Source: JAFMKE01 sp047621945 (GTDB lineage: Bacteria > Bacteroidota > Bacteroidia > Chitinophagales > UBA8649). From it: a stretch of DNA of 46,479 nucleotides. Position numbers and translations under genes: made by a program. Every line of letters starts with the position of its first letter. Within the stretch, counting starts at the first letter, position 1. Of the stretch, positions 26,501 through 34,513 are shown one piece after another. Location of the stretch: NCBI GenBank assembly GCA_047621945.1, contig JBLHMK010000005.1, positions 1-46,479 on the forward strand. The letters are read 5' to 3'. Under the pieces are notes generated by a model, which worked only from the letters and a program-made list of their open reading frames with translations, was not told the origin of the DNA and ran no database searches.

Positions 26501-27880
26501 AGAACGGTTGAATACACTAATAAAGACGGAGAGAAAGAGCAAGTAGTTATTGGTCGTACTGGTGAAGTAGGAGTTCATAAGAAAGGTTCTACTAAACTCT
26601 TGAACACTACACACGTTCCTTACGGTTCTATACTAAGTGTCAAAGATGGTGCGAACGTTGCTAAAGATGATTTAATTTGTAAGTGGGATCCATTTAACAA
26701 CGTTATAATCTCTACGGTTTCAGGTAAAGCGGAATTTCTTAATATCATTAATAACATTACTGCTACAGAAGAAACAGATGAGCAAACAGGCTATAAAGAG
26801 AAAGTAATTATTCAGTCAAAAGATAAGAAGAAGATTCCTTCAGTTCAGATCGTACTTAAAGGTAAAGAAGAGCCGATGAATTATAACTTACCAGTAGGTG
26901 CCCACATTACGGTTCAAGACGGTGGTCAAGTAATTGCAGGTCAAGTGTTAGTGAAGATTCCTCGTCAGCTAGGTAAATTAAAAGATATTACGGGTGGTCT
27001 TCCACGTGTAACAGAACTTTTCGAAGCGAGAAATCCTTCAAACCCTGCTGTAGTTTCTGAGATTGATGGTGTTGTATCTTTTGGTGGAATTAAGAGAGGT
27101 AACCAAGAGGTTATCATTGAATCTAAAGAAGGTATCAAGAAGAAATACTTAATTAAGTTGTCTAACCACATCTTAGTTCAGAACAATGACTTCGTGAAAG
27201 CGGGTATGTCGCTTTCGGATGGTGCAGTTACTCCTTTAGATATCTTAAAAATTAAAGGACCACAAGCTGTTCAAGAATATCTAGTAAACGAAGTTCAAGA
27301 AGTTTACCGTATGCAAGGTATCAAGATTAACGATAAGCATATTGAGGTTATCGTTCGTCAGATGATGAGCAAAGTAACAATCTTGGATCAAGGCGATACT
27401 AGCTTATTGGAAAATGAGAACGTGGAGAAACTGAGATTTATCGCTGAAAATGATAAAATCTATGATAAGAAAGTTATCGTAGAACCAGGTGATTCTGAAA
27501 CATTAAAGACTGGTCAAATTGTATCACTTAGAAAAGTGAGAGAAGAAAACTCTAGCTTGAAAAGAAATGATCAAAAAATAGCGGAATTCAGAGATGCAGT
27601 TCCTGCTACGGCTAGACCTTTATTACAAGGTATCACGAAATCTTCCTTAAGTACATATAGTTGGATTTCAGCGGCTTCTTTCCAGGAGACTACTAAAGTG
27701 TTAAGTACAGCTTCTATTGAAGCTAAACGAGATTACTTAGAAGGCTTGAAAGAAAATGTTATTGTAGGACATAAAATTCCTGCAGGAACTGGCTTAGAAA
27801 GCTTTAATAATGTTATCGTAGGATCGCAAGAAGATTACGATGCAATGAAGAGTAAGGCAGCTCCTGAAATGGAATCCTAG
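23546..27880 (+). CDS. rpoC: RNA polymerase beta' subunit
   Basis: The 1444-aa product has the N-terminal zinc site C66, C68, C81, C84 (ECYCGKYK and VCDRCG), the catalytic NADFDGD at 486-492 with three Mg-binding aspartates, the bridge/trigger region ([20 protein letters not shown]), and the second zinc site region (CGTLRG and [13 protein letters not shown]). It completes the core enzyme with rpoB and ends the operon at a strong terminator. Length is typical for the phylum. Confidence 0.98.
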   Translation: [1444 protein letters not shown]

Positions 27881-27904
27881 TTAATTTTATTATAATTAAG
27901 TAAG

Positions 27905-27938
27905 AAAGCCCTTGTAGTGAAAACTGCAAGGGCTTTTT
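27905..27938 (+). terminator. intrinsic terminator of the rpoBC operon
   Basis: A 14-bp stem (AAAGCCCTTGTAGT with ACTGCAAGGGCTTT, one T-G) closed by a GAAA tetraloop (27919-27922) is followed by a T-run. It may also serve the convergent DUF1622 gene. Confidence 0.93.
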
Positions 27939-27987
27939 GCTTATGGTCTATCTATAATTCTGAATGTTGGGCTAATTGGAGTATGGA

Positions 27988-28344
27988 TTATTTACCTGTG
28001 CTTTTTTTCTCTGATTCTAGTTCATTCACTTCTTTTCCAAGAAAGAAACCAATTATCGTTCTAAGAGCAATCATAACCGTCAATGCTATTAGTTGTTCAT
28101 TGCTTAAATCCGTAATAGTATGAATGATGTCTGACGCAATTAGAAAGTCAAGTGCAAGTAATATGTAAATGCCCAATTCACACCTTATGAGTTGTAAACT
28201 CGATATTGATGTTTGTTTGATGTTTTTGAATTCAATAAATAGATATTTTATCAAAATTTTGGAGAAACCAAACAATAGAATTAATATTCCTATTATATCA
28301 ATGACTTTAGTTATCGTAATAAGTACTTGTTGAATTTGCTCCAT
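27988..28344 (-). CDS. DUF1622 family small membrane protein
   Basis: The 118-aa product has three predicted membrane helices (about 12-35, 52-70 and 85-102) and the DUF1622 pattern: RCELGIYILLALDFLIASDI followed by a hydrophobic helix with ALRTIIGFFLGKEV. Function of the family is unknown. It starts 4 bases after the stop of the Rieske/glutamate-synthase-like gene on the same strand and is probably its operon partner. It converges on rpoC. Confidence 0.85.
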   Translation of the reverse strand: MEQIQQVLITITKVIDIIGILILLFGFSKILIKYLFIEFKNIKQTSISSLQLIRCELGIYILLALDFLIASDIIHTITDLSNEQLIALTVMIALRTIIGFFLGKEVNELESEKKSTGK

Positions 28345-28348
28345 TATT

Positions 28349-29953
28349 TTATTGTTTTACTCCAGCAAAAGGTATTCCCGTAAACTGATGCATCTCATAG
28401 TCTAATGTAGACAAATCATTGAAATTAAATTTTGAGATATTATCGTGTCCACATGAACGGGCAACTACCTTAATTAATGAATTAGTTGCTTCGAAAAAAT
28501 TGTGTAACTGCTTAGCAGATGAATTGACAATTAAACGACTTCGAAGGCTTTCTTTTTGAGTGGCGATTCCTACAGGGCAATTATTTGTACTGCAAGCCCG
28601 CATGCCTAAACACCCAATAGCTTGTAAGGCCGAATTGGAAACAGCAATCGCGTCAGCACCTAGCATCATAGCTTTTGCAAAATCTTCTGCAACTCTTAAT
28701 CCACCTGTTATAACAAGAGTTACATCTACTGCTCCTACTTTATCTAAATGTTTCCTAGCTCTCGCTAATGCAGGAATAGTAGGCACGTTAATGTTGTTTC
28801 TTAATATGGTTGGGGCAGAACCTGTTCCACCTCCACGTCCATCCAGAATGATATAATCAACACCAACTTCTAAAGCGAAATCAATATCTGCTTCGATGTG
28901 ACTTGCTGCAATTTTAAATCCTACTGGAATTCCTCCAGTTTTTCTTCTTACTTCTTCCGCAACAGCTCTGAAATCAGCTGAAGTTTTAAGATCTGGAAAA
29001 GCAGCTGGTGAAATAGCGGTTTCTCCCTCTGTCAGTCCTCGAACTTCTGCAATCTCCTTGGTCACTTTATTGCCTGGAAGATGTCCGCCTGTTCCGGTTT
29101 TAGCACCTTGGCCACCTTTAAAATGAAAAGCTTGTGCTTTCATTACTTTATCCCACGAGAATCCAAACTTTCCTGAGGCTAACTCATAGAAGTACCTAGA
29201 GTTATTTGCTTGTTCTTCTGGTAACATACCTCCTTCACCACTACAAATACCTGTTCCGGCTAGTTCTGCGCCTTTTGATAAGGCTATTTTAGCTTCTCTT
29301 GATAAAGCACCAAAACTCATGTCCGAAACAAACAAAGGAATATCTAATTGTAATGGCTTTTTAGCCTTCTTGCCTATGACTACTGAAGTACTTACGTTCT
29401 CCTCATCTAATAATGGACGACTTGCTAATTGAGCAGGCAAGAATTGAATATCTTCCCATTTTGGTAAAGTGTTTCTATCAACTCCCATAGAAGCACTAGG
29501 TCCATGGTGACCGAAATTCTTCAATCCATTTTTAGCTAACTCTTTTATGTATCCAGTAAATGGTTCGGTGCTTTCTGGGTGCGTATCGGCATATTGCCCG
29601 AGATACTGATCTCTATCAAAGGGTTGTGGGTGCTTAATTAGAAACTCATTTATCTCATCTTCATCAAGCCAAACAAAACCATCTTTGATTTCTGCCTTAA
29701 ATTTGTGAAGGGCTTCATCATTGTTGTATGCCGAGACCCCAGTGTCATATTGGTAATCCCAGCCATGAAGACCACATATCAAGTTGTTTCCTTCAACATA
29801 TCCATCAGCCATTAACGCGCCTCTATGTAAGCATCTTCCATAAAGTACAGAAACCTTTTCATCATATTTGAGTACGACTAAGTCGAGTCCATTTACTTGG
29901 TGGTGAGTGGGTTTTCTATCTTCTAGGCTGTTGAAATTCAATGTTTTAATCAT
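28349..29953 (-). CDS. Rieske domain fused to FMN-binding glutamate-synthase-like domain
   Basis: The 534-aa product joins two redox modules. Residues 1-100 are a Rieske-type [2Fe-2S] domain with CLH (C41, H43) and CGLH (C60, H63). Residues about 150-520 match the FMN-binding domain of glutamate synthase (large-subunit synthase domain): DMSFGALSREAKIALSKGAE, the glycine-rich KGGQGAKTGTGGHLPGNKVT, ILDGRGGGTGSAPTILRNN, and the [3Fe-4S] motif C448-x5-C454-x4-C459. There is no N-terminal glutaminase domain, so it is not a complete GOGAT; the natural substrate is unknown. Cytoplasmic, no signal peptide. The downstream DUF1622 membrane protein is 4 bases away. Confidence 0.88.
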   Translation of the reverse strand: MIKTLNFNSLEDRKPTHHQVNGLDLVVLKYDEKVSVLYGRCLHRGALMADGYVEGNNLICGLHGWDYQYDTGVSAYNNDEALHKFKAEIKDGFVWLDEDEINEFLIKHPQPFDRDQYLGQYADTHPESTEPFTGYIKELAKNGLKNFGHHGPSASMGVDRNTLPKWEDIQFLPAQLASRPLLDEENVSTSVVIGKKAKKPLQLDIPLFVSDMSFGALSREAKIALSKGAELAGTGICSGEGGMLPEEQANNSRYFYELASGKFGFSWDKVMKAQAFHFKGGQGAKTGTGGHLPGNKVTKEIAEVRGLTEGETAISPAAFPDLKTSADFRAVAEEVRRKTGGIPVGFKIAASHIEADIDFALEVGVDYIILDGRGGGTGSAPTILRNNINVPTIPALARARKHLDKVGAVDVTLVITGGLRVAEDFAKAMMLGADAIAVSNSALQAIGCLGMRACSTNNCPVGIATQKESLRSRLIVNSSAKQLHNFFEATNSLIKVVARSCGHDNISKFNFNDLSTLDYEMHQFTGIPFAGVKQ

Positions 29954-30133
29954 AGGCTTTTTAACTGTTTATTGAAAGAGGTAAACGGATTCAGTTCTTG
30001 TTTGATGAAAAATGTGCTAATTGAACCCTTGTATAAGTCCAAATTAAGGGTATTAGTTCAAATATTTGGAGTTGCTTGGTAATTTCTGTGGGCAAAGAAG
30101 ATTTTACTTTGCTTTCAACTTTGTGAGAATAAA

Positions 30134-30897
30134 TTACTTTTCTAAATTAAATTCGTCAATTATCAAATCATCAACGTTCACAAACTGGACGTTCATTATA
30201 GAATCATTTGCTATGACGAAAATGCTTCCATAATCGGCATCATAACAATAGGTATCAAATTGATTGGAGCTTAAGGGCTGTTCTCCGCAATTTTGTTTAG
30301 TCTTTCCTCCAAGACCATTAATGAGATAAATAGGCTTAGATTCATCTATCGGTGTGTGACATTCATAGAACCATAGTTTTTGTTTAGGGATTTCAATATT
30401 GCTGCCAATAGCAAAGAAATGAACAGGTCCCCAAATGAAATCATAATAAATTTCGTTGCCAGGTAAAGTGAAAAAATTTAAATAAGGTATGTTCCATTGG
30501 GAGCCTTCATAGTCGTGATTCCCAAGAGTAGGGAAAAATCGATTCTGGCCTTCGTTATTCGCAATACCCATACAACTTTGCGAAGGTGGAGAATTATAAT
30601 TGTAGATATAATCCCATTAATACTGTCCAATATTTCTCATCATTGAATGTCTAGTGCCTTTCGAGTAATTGTTATCACCCATGGTAATAATGAAATCGGG
30701 GGTCATATGCTTAACTAAATCAGCTACTTTTTTTGATTGTCCTTACCTACTTCATAGTCTCCAAAAGGAGCGAATAAAATGTTGTCGGCACGCACATTTA
30801 TAGTAATTCCCGGAGGTGAGTTTAACTCAATTTTGTCACAAGAGCCAATAAAAATTAAAAGGATAGAGCAAACAATTAGAGAGTAGAGGTGGACCTT
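30134..30897 (-). pseudogene. decayed metallophosphoesterase lipoprotein gene
   Basis: Reading leftwards from the rluF stop, the frame encodes a lipoprotein signal (LLIFIGSC) then FAPFGDYEVG. There is no in-frame ATG, GTG or TTG before it. The frame ends in TAG at 30724-30726, just after a run of seven A residues (minus strand); one base more would continue into MTPDFIITMGDNNYSKG. That frame then meets an in-frame TAA at 30617-30619 before NRFFPTLGNHDYEG and GPVHFFAIGS. The GDNNY and GNHD metal-binding motifs survive, but the family's later HHPP and GHDHxYER motifs are absent: FAIGSNIEIPKQKLWFYECH passes straight to the C-terminal part. Missing start, one frameshift, one nonsense codon and a lost middle segment together indicate a dead gene. 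Confidence 0.85.
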
Positions 30898-31644
30898 TTA
30901 TTCATCATAACCGTTCTCCTGTGTTTTGGAGGAATCAATAACAGAAGCATTGATTTCTTGTAATTCTTTTTTGCTTAAATGTCTCCATTTACCAATAGGC
31001 ATATCTAGCTCCACATTCATGATACGAACTCGCTTTAACTTATTCACTCGATAGTAATAGTGGTCGCACATTTTACGAATCTGTCGGTTTAAACCTTGAG
31101 TTAGAATTATACTAAACTCGTATTTATTTGTTTGCTTGACTTTACATTTCTTAGTGATAGTATCCATGATTGGCACTCCGTTCCCCATATTATGAATGAA
31201 CTCCGCCGTAATAGGTTTATTTACCGTAACTAGATACTCTTTCTCATGATTGTTCCGTGCACGTAATATTTTATTGACAATGTCTCCATCACTTGTAAGA
31301 AATATCAAGCCCTCACTCGGTTTGTCTAAACGGCCAATAGGGAAAATGCGTTTGGGATATCGAATGTAATCGATGATATTGTCTTTCTCAACTTCTGAAT
31401 CCGTTGTACACACAATCCCTACAGGTTTATTGAATGCGATATAGACATGATCTTCATTCGGACGTGAAACAAGCTTGTCGTCCACGCTAACTTCATCATC
31501 AGGAGCGATTTTTGTTCCCATTTCAGGAACTACTCCATTAATCTTCACTCGACCTTGCTCAATTAGCTTATCGGCACCGCGACGAGAGCAATAGCCAATT
31601 TCACTGAGATATTTATTGATTCGGGTAAGTTTAACTTCGCTCAT
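30898..31644 (-). CDS. rluF: 23S rRNA pseudouridine synthase, RluF-like
   Basis: The 248-aa product has an N-terminal S4 RNA-binding domain (RINKYLSEIGYCSRRGADKLI, residues 8-28) and a RsuA/RluB/E/F-type catalytic domain with GRLDKPSEGL, catalytic D107. The HEKEYLVTVNKPIT and TQGLNRQIRKMCDHYYYRVNKL segments are those of RluF, which modifies U2604 of E. coli 23S rRNA; assignment within RluB/E/F is by these segments. The stop is immediately followed by the remains of the metallophosphoesterase gene. Confidence 0.88.
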   Translation of the reverse strand: MSEVKLTRINKYLSEIGYCSRRGADKLIEQGRVKINGVVPEMGTKIAPDDEVSVDDKLVSRPNEDHVYIAFNKPVGIVCTTDSEVEKDNIIDYIRYPKRIFPIGRLDKPSEGLIFLTSDGDIVNKILRARNNHEKEYLVTVNKPITAEFIHNMGNGVPIMDTITKKCKVKQTNKYEFSIILTQGLNRQIRKMCDHYYYRVNKLKRVRIMNVELDMPIGKWRHLSKKELQEINASVIDSSKTQENGYDE

Positions 31645-31850
31645 AGAATAGTAAAATTACAAAGATTCTACAAACTAAGATTGGAATTACTCAATAGCTT
31701 TTTAATTGAGCTATGGGTGCTTAGATTGATACTCCAAACTATGCCCATGCTATAGGTCTGCACGTATCTTTTCTAGATTGTTATTTAATCCCCAAGCATC
31801 AGCCTTATACTTCAAAAAACTACGTTCAAACTTAATATTAAGCCATAGGT

Positions 31851-31877
31851 AAAAAAATATCTTAAGCGCATGCTTAA
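31851..31877 (-). terminator. probable terminator of the marC/hemolysin-III operon
   Basis: TTAAGC and GCTTAA (31862-31867, 31872-31877) pair around GCAT; on the minus strand the stem is followed by GATA and seven T residues (A-run 31851-31857). The remaining part of this 276-base spacer shows no gene. Confidence 0.55.
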
Positions 31878-31920
31878 AACTAGTCAATAATGAGAGAATC
31901 AAGAAATTAGAAAAGTCAAG

Positions 31921-32598
31921 CTATCGTAATAAATAATAAACAGATACAAAGTGCGCTATGCTGCCAGCTAGAACAAAAAGGTGCCAAATGAAATGGTTCT
32001 GTTTTAAACTTTTCCATAGGTAAAAGACAATGCCAGACGAGTAAAAAGCTCCACCAACTTTTATCCAAAGCATGGAGTCCAAGGGGATGTTTTTACTTAA
32101 TGGCTCATAGATGAATATGGCCATCCACCCCATAACTAGATAGGCTAGAGTAGAGGCTACTTTAAATCGATGTGTGAAAAAAAGTTTGAAAATACTTCCT
32201 ATCAAGGCCATTCCCCATAAGATGGCAAGTACCATATATCCTTTTTGAGTTCTTATGTACATCAAGATATAAGGCGTATAACTTCCAGCAATCAAGAAAT
32301 AGATACTGATATGATCAAAAATTCGAAGCTTGCGCCGCAAACTTAAGCGATATGCACTGTGATACAAGGTGCTACTAGTGTACACCATGAAGAGTGAAAA
32401 ACAATAAATGAATACACTTGGGAAAGCATATTTAATTTCGCTTTGAGCAGCTAGGTACAAGATAAATGGACTCGCAAAGAAACACATTATCCAGCCTACT
32501 CCATGACTGATTTGATTGGCTACTTCTTCATGAATACTTTTAATGTCAAACTTGACATTCTGAGGAAGAGCTTTTGGTATTCTAAACATTTCTCTCAT
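31921..32598 (-). CDS. hemolysin III family (PAQR-like) membrane protein
   Basis: The 225-aa product has about seven hydrophobic helices and the conserved PAQR/YqfA blocks: HEEVANQISHGVG near the N-terminus, STLYHSAYRLS, RIFDHISIYFLIAGSYTPYI and the C-terminal HLFVLAGSIAHFVSVYYLL. Family members are inner-membrane proteins; reports link them to membrane energetics and fluidity, and the hemolysin label is historical. The ATG overlaps the stop of the upstream 103-aa gene by four bases (ATGA), indicating translational coupling. Confidence 0.9.
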   Translation of the reverse strand: MREMFRIPKALPQNVKFDIKSIHEEVANQISHGVGWIMCFFASPFILYLAAQSEIKYAFPSVFIYCFSLFMVYTSSTLYHSAYRLSLRRKLRIFDHISIYFLIAGSYTPYILMYIRTQKGYMVLAILWGMALIGSIFKLFFTHRFKVASTLAYLVMGWMAIFIYEPLSKNIPLDSMLWIKVGGAFYSSGIVFYLWKSLKQNHFIWHLFVLAGSIAHFVSVYYLLR

Positions 32599-32906
32599 AC
32601 TTCTAAATTGTCATATTTTTTGAAAAATTCCACTACGTTTTTTTTATTCTTACCAAAGTCTAAAAATTGTGCTGGGTTTAAACAGGCACTTTTAACCAGT
32701 ATCTCGGTGTTTCCTACGTAAACAATAATGCGCTCCGCATGGGTAAGTATGGTTCCTCCGGTTCTATAATCAAAAGCCTCCTTGAGGTAAGCTATTTCAA
32801 TCCATGGTAATCGACTAAGGGTTTGTCGCACCTGTTCTTCACAACGTTCTTTAGTCGATCCATGCTTTCTACGTTCTTCGTGATATGCAGGTAGTCCAAT
32901 TGCCAT
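32595..32906 (-). CDS. conserved small protein of unknown function in the marC operon
   Basis: The 103-aa product has no signal peptide or membrane helix and a mixed alpha/beta composition with charged termini. I do not recognise a domain. The gene is credible because it is packed between marC (TAATG overlap, one base) and the hemolysin-III gene (ATGA overlap, four bases) and uses the same strand. A role linked to one of the two membrane proteins is possible but unsupported. Confidence 0.75.
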   Translation of the reverse strand: MAIGLPAYHEERRKHGSTKERCEEQVRQTLSRLPWIEIAYLKEAFDYRTGGTILTHAERIIVYVGNTEILVKSACLNPAQFLDFGKNKKNVVEFFKKYDNLEV

Positions 32907-33478
32907 TATACTACAAAATTTACGTTCGCCTTAAATATTTTAATTGAGATAGCTAGAAGGATCACCCCAAATATTCGTCTTAATATCTCTAAAGTACTTG
33001 GCCCCATTTTCATTTGTAAAAACTTGCTCATTTTCAAAACGGCATAGACGATTATTAAATTACTTACAACGGCAGCAAAAATAACTAAAGTGTCAAACTC
33101 AGCTTTTAGAGATAAAATGGTGGTTAACGAACCCGCACCAGCTATAAGAGGAAAAGCAATAGGCATAATACTGTGATTTCCAGTGTTGTCTGGTCCAGCT
33201 TTGAATATATTGATGCCAAGAATCATCTCTAAGCCTATGATGAAAATTACGATACTTCCAGCTAAGGCAAAGCTTTCTACATCGATACCCATCATATTTA
33301 AAAAAGCCTTACCAAAGAAGAGAAAGGCTAACATTAATATACCCGCAAATAGAGTTGCTTTTGCCGATTGAATCTCTCCTCTTTTTTCCCTTAAATCAAG
33401 GATAATAGGAATAGAACCGAGAATATCAATCACTGCAAACAAGGTTAAAAATACCGTTATGAAATCACCAAAATTCAT
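32906..33478 (-). CDS. MarC family integral membrane protein
   Basis: The 190-aa product has six hydrophobic segments and MarC-family blocks: LFAVIDILGSIPIIL near the start, ALAGSIVIFIIGLEMILGI, and SIMPIAFPLIAGAGSLTTIL in the middle. MarC proteins are inner-membrane proteins of unresolved function. The ATG at 33478 is preferred because the family begins MNFGDFITVFLTLFAV; ten codons further upstream there is another in-frame ATG with no similarity. It heads a three-gene overlapping operon. Confidence 0.9.
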   Translation of the reverse strand: MNFGDFITVFLTLFAVIDILGSIPIILDLREKRGEIQSAKATLFAGILMLAFLFFGKAFLNMMGIDVESFALAGSIVIFIIGLEMILGINIFKAGPDNTGNHSIMPIAFPLIAGAGSLTTILSLKAEFDTLVIFAAVVSNLIIVYAVLKMSKFLQMKMGPSTLEILRRIFGVILLAISIKIFKANVNFVV

Positions 33479-33516
33479 TGTTAAAAATTTTATACAAATA
33501 TCCATCAATAATTTGA

Positions 33517-34395
33517 CTATTCTACATTAAATCTTCCTGTTTTCGTTTCATCCTTATATGTTAATTCCCGAAGGATTAATTCAAATGGATGGGGTTTTTC
33601 ATAGTAAGTATTCTCGGATGTTCTTTTTTCAATCCATTTGCCATTGCTGTCATAGACATATGTGTAATGCTATAAACGAACAAGAGTCTCTTTACCTTGA
33701 TTATCCTTATCACTTTTGGAATATGAATCTAGCAAGTTGTGGTCATTATATTGATAAATGATTCTTGAGGGATCTTCATTTTTAGAACTTCTTCTGTCTA
33801 AGCTAGAAAAGAAGTTCGTGTCTTTAAAATAGGGTACCTTAAATTTACAGTATCTAATTCATTAGAAACTACTCGCCCTAAATCGTCAAGGCTAAATTTT
33901 TCTATATCCCCCCTGAGGACTTAGAAACGAAATTTGATGCGTAATCAAATTGCACTAGGTATTCGGGACTAAAATTCTGGGTTTTTTGAGCTTCAGTATA
34001 ATCTATAAATGTCATACTCGTCGGTTTCCACCTTCTTAAGCAAATTCAATGATATCCTGCTTCCCTAAACTGCTTACAATAGTATATCTCCCTAACTCCA
34101 GATCTGCAGTGTATATGAAGTTTGCTTCACTTTGCATACAGGCATTGACATTAACAGATTTTAGATGGAGGCCCAAAGAAAAATGTTGTGCAGCATATTT
34201 AAGTGTTTCGTCAGGTTTACTGCTTACAATATTCAAACTAAATGTTTAATATTCAATGGACACTAAGTCGTTGGATACTTCGAAATCCTCAGCTTTGTTT
34301 TGCACTTCATCTAACACTGAGGAAGAATTATAGCTAATTTGGGTAAATGAAATCAATGGAATTATTAAAAGCGATAGTACAACTAGTTTTTTCAT
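33517..34395 (-). pseudogene. decayed secreted-protein gene
   Basis: A start at 34395 gives a signal peptide (MKKLVVLSLLIIPLISFTQ). The frame meets TAA at 34246-34248, then stays open to TAA at 34036-34038. Similarity of composition continues through three frame changes: a segment reading MTFIDYTEAQKTQNF, then after a six-base G run (33908-33913) DIEKFSLDDLGRVVSNEL, then VPYFKDTNFFSSLDRRSS and IIYQYNDHNLLDSY. An in-frame TAG (33670-33672) precedes YVYDSNGKWIEKRT, and the final stop is at 33517-33519. The C-terminal YQYNDHN and YVYDSNGKW patterns resemble tyrosine-rich YD-type repeats. Family not identified. Two stops and three frameshifts mean it is not functional. It fills most of the roughly 1-kb gap between marC and hmgA. 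Confidence 0.8.
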
Positions 34396-34461
34396 ATTCT
34401 GAAGATAAAAAAATGATGTTAAAGAATTATTCACTTAGTTGGATATATACTTTGAGCGGTG

Positions 34462-34496
34462 TTTGTAGAATCAAAGTATTAATTTTTGTAAATTTG
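34462..34496 (+). promoter_or_regulatory. promoter of hmgA
   Basis: TTTG at 34462-34465 and a perfect -7 box TAAATTTG at 34489-34496 are separated by 23 bases, at the upper end of the usual range. The hmgA ATG follows 17 bases later. Confidence 0.6.
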
Positions 34497-34513
34497 CATA
34501 ATAAATTATTGAT

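Noticed and set aside
30724..30735. Programmed -1 frameshift at A AAA AAG
   Set aside because: The heptamer is in phase and precedes a stop, but the continued frame meets another stop about 35 codons later and lacks catalytic motifs, so ordinary gene decay is simpler.
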